Assembly (NCBI GenBank): GCA_905196835.1
Contig: CAJJWN010000011.1
Span: forward strand, 18,122 to 82,121
Source of the DNA: an uncultured Prevotella sp.
GTDB lineage: Bacteria; Bacteroidota; Bacteroidia; Bacteroidales; Bacteroidaceae
DNA: 64,000 bases
Reading direction: 5' to 3'
The notes below the pieces were generated by a model. It saw only the letters and a program-made list of their open reading frames with translations. It was not told the DNA's origin and ran no database searches. A program made the translations under genes and the position numbers. Below, one piece after another: positions 7,929 through 17,647 of this stretch; within the stretch, counting starts at the first letter, position 1, and each line of letters opens with the position of its first letter.

Positions 7929-8969
7929 TTACTCCGCGAAGGCCGCAGCCTCGGCGGCCGCCACGATGTCCTCTTTTGTCATTTTTTCGGAGAAGGCCTT
8001 GATGTCTGACAGGTCAAACTCGTCCTCCTCTTCCTTCTTCTTTCGTCTCTCGCTCTTCGCCGCGCCGGCTTTTACCGTAGCGTCGGTTGCCGCTTCCGTA
8101 TCGTTGAATATCGTTTCGTCGGCTGCTGCGATGATGAAGTCGTCCTTCGTTTCCACGTCAGGCACGGTCTCCACAGGCTCTTCCTCCATCTTGGTGCGCT
8201 CAGTCTTCGCGGCGAACACGGCGTCGATGAACTGCGGTTGGCGTCTCAGGTTCTGCAATGCGGTCTTGCTGGCCGTCTGCTGGCTCTCCTTCTTCGAGTA
8301 GCCGCGCCCCTCGCCGCCCTCTATTCCCTCTATTTTCGCCTTGTAGACGAACATCGGGCTGTTGCTGTTGTCGCGCTGCTGCTCTACCAGTTCGAAGTCA
8401 AGCTTCACCTTGTTCTTCTGGCACCACTCTATGAGTTTGCTCTTGAAGTTTACCTCCTTGTAGGCCACCTTGTCGAGGTTGATTAGCTGCGAGAGTATGC
8501 GTTTCTGCATGAAGCGCATACAAGCGCCGTAGCCGCGGTCCAGGTATATGGCCCCTACGAGGGCTTCGAACGCATTTCCTTCCATGTAGCTGTTATGGGA
8601 GGACATGTGTCCGCTGGACACGATGAGCCGGCCTATGCCTATTTCGTGGGCCAGGCGGTTGAGAGTCTCACGCTGTACAATCTTGCTTCTCGTGGTGGTA
8701 AGGAATCCTTCGCGCTTGCCTTCAAAGTGGCGGAACACTATGTCGCCCACTATGGCGTCGAGAATGGCGTCGCCCAGGAACTCAAGACGCTCGTTGTTGA
8801 CAGGCTTCCCCTTGGCGTTGCGCCTGGAGACGCTGCGGTGCATGAGCGCCTGTTTGTAGAAGTCGATGTTGTGTGGGTAAAATCCGATGATGTCGCGCAG
8901 AGAACAATAAAGCTCCTTTTCCTTGCGGAAAGGGAGCTTTATCTTGTCAATGAAGTTGTCAATCATCAT
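7929..8969 (-). CDS. rnc: Ribonuclease III with long C-terminal tail
   Basis: This endonuclease cuts double-stranded RNA in rRNA maturation and mRNA turnover. The signature NERLEFLGDAILD is at residues 59-71, the second acidic helix EGNAFEALVGAIYLD at about 129-143, and a dsRNA-binding domain covers roughly 165-245. At 346 residues it is some 90-100 longer than a typical RNase III; the extra part is a C-terminal tail rich in Glu, Ala, Asp and Lys (for example RRKKKEEEDEFDLSD), probably disordered. It is the last gene of acpP-fabF-rnc and its start overlaps the fabF end by 11 bp. A second Met (8966) is an equally possible start. Confidence 0.95.
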   Translation of the reverse strand: MMIDNFIDKIKLPFRKEKELYCSLRDIIGFYPHNIDFYKQALMHRSVSRRNAKGKPVNNERLEFLGDAILDAIVGDIVFRHFEGKREGFLTTTRSKIVQRETLNRLAHEIGIGRLIVSSGHMSSHNSYMEGNAFEALVGAIYLDRGYGACMRFMQKRILSQLINLDKVAYKEVNFKSKLIEWCQKNKVKLDFELVEQQRDNSNSPMFVYKAKIEGIEGGEGRGYSKKESQQTASKTALQNLRRQPQFIDAVFAAKTERTKMEEEPVETVPDVETKDDFIIAAADETIFNDTEAATDATVKAGAAKSERRKKKEEEDEFDLSDIKAFSEKMTKEDIVAAAEAAAFAE

Positions 8970-10221
8970 ATTTCTTGAATATGACGCACGCGTTGTGTCC
9001 GCCGAAACCGAACGTATTGCTCATGGCGGCGCGCACTGTGCGCTTCTGTGCCTTGTTGAAAGTGAAGTTCAAGTTATAGTCTATCTCTTCGTCCTTGTCG
9101 TCTTCGTCGTGGTTTATGGTCGGCGGAACGATGTCGTTCTGTACCGACAGCACGCTTACCATGGCCTCCACCGCGCCGGCTGCGCCGAGCAGGTGGCCGG
9201 TCATCGACTTCGTAGAGCTGATGTTCAGCTTGTAAGCCGCGTCTCCGAACACGTCCTTTATGGCCTTTGCCTCGGATATGTCGCCTACGTGTGTCGATGT
9301 GCCGTGGACGTTGATGTAGTCTATGTCTTCAGGTTTCAGGCCTGCGTCGTCGAGAGCCGCCTGCATCACGAGCTTCGCTCCGAGGCCTTCGGGGTGTGAA
9401 GCGGTGATGTGGTATGCGTCGCCGCTTTCACCTTCGCCTACCATTTCGGCGTAGATTTTGGCTCCGCGTGCCTTTGCGTGCTCCAATTCTTCGAGGATAA
9501 GGCATCCTGCGCCTTCCGCCATCACGAAGCCGTCACGGCTTGCGCTGAACGGGCGCGACGCCTTGGCGGGCTCGTCGTTGCGTGTGGAGAGTGCGTGCAT
9601 GGCGTTAAATCCGCCTACGCCGCAGGCGCAGATTGCAGCCTCGGCTCCTCCGCTTACGATGATGTTCGCCTTGCCCAGCCTTATGAGGTTGAACGCGTCG
9701 GCTATGGCGTTGGTAGATGACGCGCACGCGGAGGTCGTGGCATAGTTGGGGCCGTGAAATCCGTACTGGATTGAAATCTGGCCGGCCGCTATGTCGCTAA
9801 TCATCTTCGGTATGAAGAACGGGTTGAACTTGGGGCCGTTCTCCTTGTTCTGTGCGTAGTACGACACTTCGTCCTCGAAGGTCTTTATGCCGCCGATGCC
9901 TACGCCGAAGATTACTCCAATGCGGTTCTTGTCCTCTTTCTCCAGGTCCATGCCGCTGTCCTTGACGGCCTGCGCCGCGCTGACGAGTGCCAGCTGGGTG
10001 TAGCGGTCCATCTTGCGGGCTTCCTTGCGGTCAATCCAGTCGCCTACGTTGAGGCCCTTGACCTCGCAGGCGAACTGTGTCTTGAACTTGGAGCAGTCGA
10101 ACTGTGTAATGGGTGCTGCGCCGCTTACGCCGTCGAGCAGGTTCTTCCATGTCTCCTCGACACTGTTGCCCACCGGCGTAACCGCGCCCAGTCCCGTTAC
10201 TACTACTCTTTTCAATTCCAT
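8959..10221 (-). CDS. fabF: Beta-ketoacyl-ACP synthase II
   Basis: FabF condenses malonyl-ACP with a growing acyl-ACP in fatty acid elongation. The 420-residue protein shows the full catalytic triad: Cys166 in TTSACASST, His306 in NVHGTSTHVGD and His343 in KSMTGHLLGAAG. The length is normal for the family. It lies 19 bp after acpP, which encodes its carrier protein, and overlaps rnc, an order common in Bacteroidetes and many other bacteria. Confidence 0.97.
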   Translation of the reverse strand: MELKRVVVTGLGAVTPVGNSVEETWKNLLDGVSGAAPITQFDCSKFKTQFACEVKGLNVGDWIDRKEARKMDRYTQLALVSAAQAVKDSGMDLEKEDKNRIGVIFGVGIGGIKTFEDEVSYYAQNKENGPKFNPFFIPKMISDIAAGQISIQYGFHGPNYATTSACASSTNAIADAFNLIRLGKANIIVSGGAEAAICACGVGGFNAMHALSTRNDEPAKASRPFSASRDGFVMAEGAGCLILEELEHAKARGAKIYAEMVGEGESGDAYHITASHPEGLGAKLVMQAALDDAGLKPEDIDYINVHGTSTHVGDISEAKAIKDVFGDAAYKLNISSTKSMTGHLLGAAGAVEAMVSVLSVQNDIVPPTINHDEDDKDEEIDYNLNFTFNKAQKRTVRAAMSNTFGFGGHNACVIFKKYDD

Positions 10222-10240
10222 TTATCGCAGTCTGGAATTA

Positions 10241-10477
10241 TTATTTCATGTTAGCCTCGATGTAGCTGATGGCGTCGCCTACTGTGGCGATAGTCTCTGC
10301 CTTGTCGTCAGGAATAGAGATGTTGAACTCCTTTTCGAATTCCATAATCAGCTCTACTGTGTCGAGAGAGTCTGCGCCGAGGTCGTTTGTGAAGCTTGCT
10401 TCGGGCTTTACTTCAGCCTCGTCAACACCAAGTTTCTCTACAATGATAGCTTTTACTTTAGATTCAATTTCTGACAT
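10241..10477 (-). CDS. acpP: Acyl carrier protein
   Basis: This 78-residue acidic protein carries the growing fatty acid on a phosphopantetheine arm at Ser37 in [10 protein letters not shown]. It has the normal ACP length and four-helix pattern. It is the first gene of acpP-fabF-rnc, with a promoter at 10531-10563. Confidence 0.97.
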   Translation of the reverse strand: MSEIESKVKAIIVEKLGVDEAEVKPEASFTNDLGADSLDTVELIMEFEKEFNISIPDDKAETIATVGDAISYIEANMK

Positions 10478-10530
10478 GATTGTAATGTTTTAAAAAAGTT
10501 TGTAATAATAGTCAAATCTCAAAAATCGGT

Positions 10531-10563
10531 GCAAAGGAACGAATTTTTATTTAAGTGTGCAAA
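10531..10563 (-). promoter_or_regulatory. Promoter of acpP-fabF-rnc
   Basis: Read on the minus strand: TTTG (10560-10563), a 20-bp spacer, then TTCCTTTGC (10531-10539), one mismatch from the TAnnTTTG box. It leaves a leader of about 45 nt before the acpP ATG. Confidence 0.6.
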
Positions 10564-10763
10564 TTTTTTCAACAAAAATGTTTCATCTTTTGCACACATC
10601 GGTAACATGTGTGCAATAAAACAGGGGTTTGGATGGCATTCTCCTCATTGCCGGGCGGTAGCCCGTCTGCCGCCCGGTTTATATATTAAATAGGTGTGCG
10701 GACGGCTTAGTGCCATGCCGCGCGCCGCCTCCGCAGGCATGGCTCGTGGTTGTGTGGATTTCA

Positions 10764-10871
10764 AAAGGCGGTCTTTTGCATTCCGAAAGGCGGTCTTTTG
10801 CAATGTAAAAGGCCACCTTTTAGAGGCTAAAAGGCGGCATATTGGAAAGGCGTTGACTGTCAGCGGGTTAC
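10764..10871 (-). repeat. 4x22 element, copy 4 (head on the right)
   Basis: Units start at 10764, 10786, 10808 and 10830; the head, read on the minus strand, is GTAACCCGC-TGACAGTCA. The cores AAAGGCGGTCTTT (twice), AAAGGCCACCTTT and AAAGGCGGCATAT pair only imperfectly here. It lies between tRNA-Arg and the acpP promoter, all read leftward. Confidence 0.88.
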
Positions 10872-10937
10872 AAAGGCGGTGCATGTGCTTTGGCAATCGG
10901 GCTGCAAACGCCTTGCCGGCAAGGCCTTTACGCAATG

Positions 10938-10969
10938 AAAAAGGCGCGCAGACTTGGTGTCTGCGCGCC
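10938..10969 (-). terminator. Rho-independent terminator of tRNA-Arg
   Basis: A perfect 11-bp stem GGCGCGCAGAC with a 5-nt loop, followed on the minus strand by TTTTT. Confidence 0.88.
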
Positions 10970-10986
10970 CTGACGGATGCCCGAAG

Positions 10987-11058
10987 TGGTCTCATCGAGA
11001 ATCGAACTCGAATCTAATCTTTAGGAGAGACTTGTTCTATCCATTGAACTATGAGACC
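10987..11058 (-). tRNA. tRNA-Arg (anticodon CCT)
   Basis: The minus strand folds into a complete cloverleaf: acceptor stem GGTCTCA/TGAGACC, D-arm GTTC..GAAC, anticodon stem AGTCT/AGATT with loop CTCCTAA (anticodon CCT, reading AGG), T-arm TCGAG-TTCGATT-CTCGA, discriminator A. The 3' CCA is not encoded. A strong terminator follows. Confidence 0.95.
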
Positions 11059-11165
11059 AAATCTGCGTGCAAAGGTAATCGGTTTGTGCCGTAAAACCAA
11101 ATAATTTGCAAAAAAACATGTCATCGATTAAACTTTTTGACATTACTTTAATCAGAATAAGTGTT

Positions 11166-13655
11166 ATGAAGAAACTTATCGCTTTTTGGATGTTTTTGTT
11201 GTGCGCAGCCGTATGCCACGCGCAGGGCAGCGCCAAGGGAAAGATAATCGACTCGGCCACCGGGGAGCCGATGGCTTACGTGAACGTGTCCATCTTCAAC
11301 AGTGCGACGCAGAAGTTCGTCACCGGAGCCGTGACCGACGACAAGGGGCAGTTCAACATAAGGCAGCTGGCCTACGGCGACTATACCGTGAAGCTGTCGT
11401 ACATCGGCTACACCGACGTAAGCCGCAAGTTCTCCGTCGGCGAGCAGCACAAGCACGAGAACCTGGGCGACATGCATATGACAGAAGACAGCCAGACGCT
11501 CGAGGAAGTCACGGTGACGGCGCAGCGGCCCGGCATGAGGCTCGAGGTGGACCGCAAGTCGTTCGACGTGTCGCAGGACATCAACAACGCCGGCATGGCC
11601 GCCACCGACGTGCTCGAGAACATACCGTCGGTAGAGGTTGACACCGACGGCAACATATCGCTGCGCGGCAACACCAGCGTGGAGGTGTGGATAAACGGCA
11701 AGGCCAGCGGACTGACCAGCGACAACCGCGCCGAGATACTGCAACAAATACCTTCGGAGAGCATCGACCGCATAGAGGTAATCGACAACCCGTCGGCCAA
11801 GTTCAGCGCGGAGGGCAGCGCGGGAATAATCAACATCGTGCTGAAGAAGAACCGCACGGCCGGCTACTACGGCTCCGTGCAGGCCGGAGGCAACACCAAC
11901 GGCAACGCCAACGTGAGCGGAAACATCAACTTCAACATAGGCCGCTGGGAAGGTTACGCCAACATCGGCTACCGCCACCGCGCCAACGAGGGCGGCTCGT
12001 ACAGCTACCAGGAATACCTGAACACCAACCAGTATCAGACATACACCACCGACAACGACCGCATGGGCAACAACCTATTCGCCCGTGCAGGCCTGACCTA
12101 CAACGCTACGGACAAGGACGCCTTCTCGCTCAACGGCATGACGATGATAGGAAGCCACAGGAACGGAGGCGTGACGCCTTACCGATACGGCACGATAGGC
12201 GCCGAGGCCGACTCGTACATAATGCTGCGCAACTCGTCGGGACACAACGACATGCGCATGATGTACGGCGAGTTCAACTACCGCCACAGCTTCACCGACA
12301 AGCATTTCCTCGACTTTACCGTGGATTATCACAACTGGCGCATGGACCAGGAGAACATATACCAGGACAGCACGACGTACTTCGACGAGCCGCTGCCCAC
12401 GGAATACGACTACCAGTACCGCCCTATGTACAACCGCTCGCACTCATGGGAGGTGAAACTCGACTACGAGAACCCCATAGCCGAAGGCTGGCTGCTGCAA
12501 GCCGGATACCAGGCCAACTTCGACCGCGACAACTCTCCGCAGGAAAGCTACATCGACGAGACTTCGTGGAACGGCGCAAACCAGGTTGAAGACAAGGACT
12601 ATTACAACCGCTTCATGTACAACCAGGACCTGCACGCCATGTATGCCACGGTTACGACGAAGTTCGGCAAGCTCGGCGTAATGGCCGGACTGCGCGGCGA
12701 ATACTGGCGCGTCAACACGTCAAGCTACAACTACGAGCAGGAGCATGACCCCTCGAAGCGCGACAAACCGTTCAAAAAAGACTTCTTCCAGCTGTTCCCC
12801 AGCGTGTTCCTCTCTTACGCGTTCGACGACAGCCAGCAGCTGCAGCTCAACTATACACGCCGCCTGCGCCGTCCGCGCGGACACCAGCTAAACAGCTTCC
12901 GCAACACGCGCGACGCGTCGATGATATCCTTCGGTAACCCGAGGCTTACCCCGGAGTACAGCAACTCGTTCTCGCTGAACTACCTGAAGAAATGGGATGC
13001 AAACTCCGTTCTCGTCAGCGCGTACTACCGTCCGACCGACGACGTGATACAGCGCATCAACTATCAGAGCACCAGCGACAACCAGATGTACTCCACGTAC
13101 ATGAACGTGGCAAGCAGCCTAAGCACCGGCCTCGAGCTCGTAATGAAGAACCAGCTCTTCAAAATACTCAACCTCACCACCACGGCCAACGCCTACTACT
13201 ACAAGCTTAACGGCTTCAAATACGACATTGACGGGCAGACCATCACCGGCGAAGGCGACGACAACTTCACCTGGAACGCGCGTATGCAGGCGTCGCTCAT
13301 GCTGCCTTACGACATATCCGTACAGCTTACGGGCCGCTACCGAGCACGTCAGGTAATCACGCAGGGCTACCGCAAGGCCAACTTCAGCATGAACTTCGGC
13401 GTGCGCAAGACGTTCCTCGACCGCAAACTGACGCTCGCCCTCAACTGCCGCGACATACTCAACACCCGCAAATTCGAGAACTTTACCAGCTCGGACACCT
13501 TCACCCGCCACCAGAAAAACTGGGGAAGCGGCCGCACGCTGAACATGACCCTCACGTACAGCTTCGGCAACATGAAGGCCAAGGCTCCAAAGAAGAAGGT
13601 GAACAACAGTGCCAACATGGGCGGCGAAGACGGCGGAATGGAAAGTATGGAGTAA
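11166..13655 (+). CDS. TonB-dependent outer membrane receptor with N-terminal CarboxypepD_reg-like domain
   Basis: This 829-residue outer membrane protein has a signal peptide (MKKLIAFWMFLLCAAVCHAQ), a carboxypeptidase-regulatory-like beta-sandwich (about 22-105), a TonB-receptor plug (about 120-230, with DVLENIPSVEVDTDGNISLRGN) and a long beta barrel typical of the 'outer membrane beta-barrel family protein' group. Members take up small ligands with energy from TonB, but this group without a SusD partner has no assigned ligand. An in-frame ATG at 11106 exists; 11166 was chosen because it gives the signal peptide. No partner lipoprotein lies next to it. Confidence 0.88.
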   Translation: MKKLIAFWMFLLCAAVCHAQGSAKGKIIDSATGEPMAYVNVSIFNSATQKFVTGAVTDDKGQFNIRQLAYGDYTVKLSYIGYTDVSRKFSVGEQHKHENLGDMHMTEDSQTLEEVTVTAQRPGMRLEVDRKSFDVSQDINNAGMAATDVLENIPSVEVDTDGNISLRGNTSVEVWINGKASGLTSDNRAEILQQIPSESIDRIEVIDNPSAKFSAEGSAGIINIVLKKNRTAGYYGSVQAGGNTNGNANVSGNINFNIGRWEGYANIGYRHRANEGGSYSYQEYLNTNQYQTYTTDNDRMGNNLFARAGLTYNATDKDAFSLNGMTMIGSHRNGGVTPYRYGTIGAEADSYIMLRNSSGHNDMRMMYGEFNYRHSFTDKHFLDFTVDYHNWRMDQENIYQDSTTYFDEPLPTEYDYQYRPMYNRSHSWEVKLDYENPIAEGWLLQAGYQANFDRDNSPQESYIDETSWNGANQVEDKDYYNRFMYNQDLHAMYATVTTKFGKLGVMAGLRGEYWRVNTSSYNYEQEHDPSKRDKPFKKDFFQLFPSVFLSYAFDDSQQLQLNYTRRLRRPRGHQLNSFRNTRDASMISFGNPRLTPEYSNSFSLNYLKKWDANSVLVSAYYRPTDDVIQRINYQSTSDNQMYSTYMNVASSLSTGLELVMKNQLFKILNLTTTANAYYYKLNGFKYDIDGQTITGEGDDNFTWNARMQASLMLPYDISVQLTGRYRARQVITQGYRKANFSMNFGVRKTFLDRKLTLALNCRDILNTRKFENFTSSDTFTRHQKNWGSGRTLNMTLTYSFGNMKAKAPKKKVNNSANMGGEDGGMESME

Positions 13656-13670
13656 ATACTTGGTATAGAA

Positions 13671-13788
13671 GTAGTAAGGAGTAAAGGAGAGAAGGAGTAA
13701 GTAGATTTGCATCGTTATCGTTTAATTGAAAACAAATAACGCAAATCTACTTACTCCTTCTCTCCTTTACTCCTTACTCCTTTACTAC
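13671..13788. repeat. Palindromic repeat, left copy beside the AAA ATPase
   Basis: Near-perfect arms made of GGAGTAA-type words (13671-13710 and 13741-13788) enclose a 30-nt AT-rich loop. The loop is identical to that of the copy at 15078-15187, in the same orientation. Confidence 0.88.
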
Positions 13789-13791
13789 ATT

Positions 13792-14985
13792 TCAATATAA
13801 AAAGCCGAACAACCAAAGTGGAATTTTGTTGCCTATGCCTGTCTCTATGTCGTCTGCCACGACATAGGCATCAGGCAAACCATCTATTTGCTGATACCCT
13901 TTCGAGTGGCCGCCTATCTCGAACGTATGCTTGCCATCTACCAAAAAATCGCTCTGATGCGACACACATACGTTATGACTATCCTTCAACTGGTTGGCGA
14001 AAAACGTCTCACGAACGCAACCTATGTTGGGAACGCCCGGCGCAATGGCATACATCAGATTGGTGTTTTCAAGATACAGCTTGTCGGGTTTTTGCAAACG
14101 GTTAATCCCTTTCGCGTCTTTCGCCATATTGATGGTAAGCCCACTGTCCTCAAGAGCCTTCAGATACTGCAACAAAGAGACACGTGATATGCCTATTCTC
14201 TCGCTCAACTTGTTTATGTTAGGCGTGAAAGGGGCAGACTCCGCAACGGCAAACAACAATTTCTTGACTTTGTTCACATTTGCAATGTCAACACTCCTGA
14301 GCTGCGGCATCTCTATGTCAATGATGAGATTGACAACCTCGTTTATGCGCGAATAATACAACAATGGCTGCTCTTGGTAATAAGGATAATAGCCAGACCT
14401 AAGATATTCGCCGAAAAACTGCAACGGCCTGACGGATGAAACCATGTCCATGGCTATCTGCACATGCTTCTCCAATATGTCATCAAGACTCGTAACGGGC
14501 AGGCAGACGTGCCTGCTGATGTTCAGATACTCACGGAACGACAGCCCCTGCATGTCATAAACTACGGCCCGGCGGCTAAGGTCGGCCCGGGCGTTAAGTA
14601 TTTCAAGCAGCGACGAACCTGTGAAAACAATATGCAACTCGGGAAAATCGTCGTAAATGTTTTTCAGTTCACGCGACCAATCCGGATACCTATGAATTTC
14701 GTCAAGATAAAGAGTCTTGCCGCCATGCTTGTAGAAATTGTCAGCCAAATCATACAGCTTGTGTTCGCTAAACCAAATATTGTCAAGGCTGACATAAAGC
14801 ACTGAGCCGTCCAAAGCGTTGTTCTGCTTGATATGCTGGAGCAGCAACGTGGTCTTGCCTACGCCGCGTGCACCACGCAGACCTATCAGCCTTGCATCCC
14901 ACTCTATCCTGCCGTCAATGCTTCTGACAAACTCTGTGTTTACGGCGGCCAACTTGCGAAGGAATGTCTCAAACAGTTTTTCCAT
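13792..14985 (-). CDS. AAA-family ATPase (AAA_14/DUF4143 type)
   Basis: This 397-residue protein belongs to a widespread group of ATPases of unknown role. It has a Walker A motif (GARGVGKTTLL, about residues 38-48), Walker B TLYLDEIH (Asp95, Glu96), a sensor-like FTGSS, a winged-helix part near 265-300 and a C-terminal nuclease-like DUF4143 region with FLVDGKHTFEIGG. Relatives often occur as single, variably present genes, and this gene looks more AT-rich than its neighbours. It is flanked by two direct copies of one palindromic repeat, which suggests it came or can leave as a unit. It reads toward the TonB receptor gene. Confidence 0.85.
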   Translation of the reverse strand: MEKLFETFLRKLAAVNTEFVRSIDGRIEWDARLIGLRGARGVGKTTLLLQHIKQNNALDGSVLYVSLDNIWFSEHKLYDLADNFYKHGGKTLYLDEIHRYPDWSRELKNIYDDFPELHIVFTGSSLLEILNARADLSRRAVVYDMQGLSFREYLNISRHVCLPVTSLDDILEKHVQIAMDMVSSVRPLQFFGEYLRSGYYPYYQEQPLLYYSRINEVVNLIIDIEMPQLRSVDIANVNKVKKLLFAVAESAPFTPNINKLSERIGISRVSLLQYLKALEDSGLTINMAKDAKGINRLQKPDKLYLENTNLMYAIAPGVPNIGCVRETFFANQLKDSHNVCVSHQSDFLVDGKHTFEIGGHSKGYQQIDGLPDAYVVADDIETGIGNKIPLWLFGFLY

Positions 14986-15077
14986 GCGATGAATGTTTAT
15001 AGGGCTTTACAAAAATAACGTATTTTTGTTTATCCAAATAAACAAAAGCGGACAAATAATGTTAAATTTAGAATTAA

Positions 15078-15187
15078 GTAGTAAGGAGAAAAGAAGTAAA
15101 GGAGTAAGGAGATTTGCATCGTTATCGTTTAATTGAAAACAAATAACGCAAATCTACTTACTCCTTCTCTCCTTACCTCCTTATTAC
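15078..15187. repeat. Palindromic repeat, right copy beside the AAA ATPase
   Basis: Arms 15078-15117 and 15148-15187 pair imperfectly; the 30-nt loop (15118-15147) is identical to that at 13711-13740. Its right end is 13 bp from the metG stop. Confidence 0.88.
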
Positions 15188-15200
15188 TTCACCAAACTTT

Positions 15201-17249
15201 TCAGCACACCTGGCTGCCGGGCTTCACGTCGGTGGATGTTGTTATGACGCTAAGCTGTCCGTCAAAGTCCTCGGCCGAGAGTATCATGCCTTGGCTCTCG
15301 ATGCCCTTCAGGGTGCGCGGAGCGAGGTTGGCGACGAAGCATACGCGGCGGCCTACAAGCTCTTCGGGCTTGTAATACTTGGCGATGCCCGACACTATGG
15401 TGCGGTCCTGGCCGCTGCCGTCGTCGATGGTGAACTTCAACAGCTTGTCGGCCTTCTTCACTTTCTCACACGCCTTGATAAGACCTACACGTATGTCGAT
15501 TTTCTCGAAGTCGTCGAAAGCTATCGTCTGCTTGATGTCCTTGGCCTTGTACTGCGCCTCGGCGTTGGCCTTCTTGGTAGCCTCGAGCTTGTCGAGCTGG
15601 TACTGGATGACGTCGTCCTCGATTTTCTCGAAAAGCAATTCGGGCGCGGCCAACTGGTGTCCGGGCTGCAAGAGGTTGGTGGAGCCGAGCTGGTTCCAGT
15701 CGAACGAGTCGATGTTGAGCATCTTCCTGAGGCGTGCGCTGCTGAAAGGCAGGAACGGCTCGAAGGCTATTGCCAGGTTGGCTACGAGCTGGAGCGATAT
15801 GTTGAGGATGGTTTCTACGCGCGACATGTCGGTCTTTGCCACCTTCCACGGCTCGCAGTCGGCTATGTACTTGTTGCCGATGCGCGCGAGGTTCATGGCC
15901 TCCTTCAACGCTTCACGGAACTTAAAGCCGTCAAGCAGGCGCTCCACGTTGGCCTTTACGTCGTGGAACTCGGCTATGGTCTGGCGGTCGATGTCCTGCA
16001 ATTCGCCGCAGGCGGGCACTACGCCGTCCCAGTATTTCTTTGTCAGTTGCAGCGCACGGTTGACGAAGTTGCCGTATATGCCCACCAGCTCGCTGTTGTT
16101 TCTTTCTTGAAAGTCTTTCCAAGTAAAGTTGTTGTCCTTGGTCTCCGGGGCGTTGGCCGTGAGCACGTAGCGCAGCACGTCCTGCTTGCCGGGCAGCTCT
16201 TCAAGGTACTCGTGCAGCCAAACGGCCCAGTTGCGCGAGGTCGAGATTTTGTCGTTCTCAAGGTTAAGGAACTCGTTTGCAGGCACGTTGTCGGGCAAGA
16301 TGTAGCCTCCGTGGGCCTTGAGCATGGCGGGGAAGATGATGCAGTGGAACACGATGTTGTCCTTGCCGATAAAGTGGACGAGGCGCGTCTCAGGGTCTTT
16401 CCACCACGTTTTCCACGTGTCGGGCAGCAGTTCCTGCGTGTTTGAGATATAGCCTATCGGCGCGTCGAACCACACGTAGAGCACCTTTCCCTCGGCTCCT
16501 TCTACGGGTACGGGTATTCCCCAGTCGAGGTCGCGCGTCATTGCGCGGGGCTGCAGGTCGAGGTCGAGCCACGACTTGCACTGCCCGTACACGTTGGGGC
16601 GCCACTCCTTGTGGCCTTCGAGTATCCATTCCTTGAGCCAGTTTTGGTACTCATTGAGGGGCAGATACCAGTTTTTCGTCTCCTTGAGCACGGGCTTCGA
16701 GCCGCTTATGGCGCTCACGGGGTTGATGAGTTCCGTCGGGTCGAGGTCAGAGCCGCACTTCTCGCACTGGTCGCCGTAGGCCTTCGGGTTGTGGCAGTGG
16801 GGGCACTCGCCCGTGATGTAGCGGTCGGCGAGGAACTGCTTTGCCTCCTCGTCGTAATACTGCATCGACGTTTTCTCCACCAGCTTGCCCTCGTCGTATA
16901 GCTTCTTAAAGAACTCCGAAGCCACACGCGAGTGCGTCTCTGACGTGGTGCGGCTGTAGATGTCGAACGATATGCCGAAGTCGGCAAAGCTCTTCTTTAT
17001 CATCGCGTGGTAGCGGTCAACCACCTGCTGCGGCGTTATGCCCTCCTTCTTGGCGCGGATGGTAATGGGCACGCCGTGCTCGTCGCTTCCGCAGATGAAC
17101 TTAACGTCTTGTTTCTTCAACCTAAGGTAGCGCACGTAGATGTCCGCCGGCACATACACACCGGCCAGGTGGCCTATGTGCACGCCGCCGTTGGCGTAAG
17201 GCAGCGCGGCGGTGACGGTGGTGCGCTTATAATTCTTCTTCTCTTCCAT
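15201..17249 (-). CDS. metG: Methionyl-tRNA synthetase
   Basis: MetG charges tRNA-Met with methionine. The 682-residue protein has the HIGH motif at residues 24-27 ([10 protein letters not shown]), a zinc-binding part with CPHCHNP...CEKCG, a KMSKS-like loop ([10 protein letters not shown]), the anticodon-binding helices and a C-terminal tRNA-binding domain of the EMAP/Trbp111 type ([20 protein letters not shown]). The length is usual for Bacteroidetes MetG. It has a -7 box at 17297-17305 and is divergent from the ECF sigma gene. Confidence 0.97.
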   Translation of the reverse strand: MEEKKNYKRTTVTAALPYANGGVHIGHLAGVYVPADIYVRYLRLKKQDVKFICGSDEHGVPITIRAKKEGITPQQVVDRYHAMIKKSFADFGISFDIYSRTTSETHSRVASEFFKKLYDEGKLVEKTSMQYYDEEAKQFLADRYITGECPHCHNPKAYGDQCEKCGSDLDPTELINPVSAISGSKPVLKETKNWYLPLNEYQNWLKEWILEGHKEWRPNVYGQCKSWLDLDLQPRAMTRDLDWGIPVPVEGAEGKVLYVWFDAPIGYISNTQELLPDTWKTWWKDPETRLVHFIGKDNIVFHCIIFPAMLKAHGGYILPDNVPANEFLNLENDKISTSRNWAVWLHEYLEELPGKQDVLRYVLTANAPETKDNNFTWKDFQERNNSELVGIYGNFVNRALQLTKKYWDGVVPACGELQDIDRQTIAEFHDVKANVERLLDGFKFREALKEAMNLARIGNKYIADCEPWKVAKTDMSRVETILNISLQLVANLAIAFEPFLPFSSARLRKMLNIDSFDWNQLGSTNLLQPGHQLAAPELLFEKIEDDVIQYQLDKLEATKKANAEAQYKAKDIKQTIAFDDFEKIDIRVGLIKACEKVKKADKLLKFTIDDGSGQDRTIVSGIAKYYKPEELVGRRVCFVANLAPRTLKGIESQGMILSAEDFDGQLSVITTSTDVKPGSQVC

Positions 17250-17296
17250 AATCGGTTATAATAAGACTAATGGGCCGGATGGGCCTGATATGCGGT

Positions 17297-17305
17297 GCAA
17301 AATTA
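17297..17305 (-). promoter_or_regulatory. -7 box of metG
   Basis: TAATTTTGC on the minus strand, 47 bp before the metG ATG. Confidence 0.55.
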
Positions 17306-17368
17306 CTGAAAAATATCGGATTTACGGCCTGTCGGCATCGTATTTTTGCGCCCGTCGAAGGCCAGCGC

Positions 17369-17496
17369 GTAACATATTGATTGACAACCACTTGCAGACA
17401 GCGTTGCGAAAGGCCGTCTTTCGTCTTCCAAAAGGCCGCCTTTTACGTTGCCAAAGGCCACCTTTTGCAGGCTCAAAGGCCGCCTTCCGCAAAACG
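17369..17496 (+). repeat. 4x22 element, copy 5
   Basis: The head GTAACATAT-TGATTGACA (a weak match) is followed by units at 17409, 17431, 17453 and 17475. All four cores run the same way (AAAGGCCGTCTTT, ..CCGCC.., ..CCACC.., ..CCGCC..) and can pair through their GGCC centres. It lies between the divergent metG and sigma genes; nothing else was seen in this 398-bp gap except the metG -7 box. Confidence 0.88.
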
Positions 17497-17647
17497 GCGG
17501 ACAAACATCGGGAAACGCACCGGCAACAACGCGCCAGGCAGACGTTAATGAAAAATAACACATCGGCGATTTTACTTTACGCCCGGCACGGGGTCATCAA
17601 TACAGAACGTCCGCTAAAAACAAGCCGGATAAAACGCAAGACAAAGA

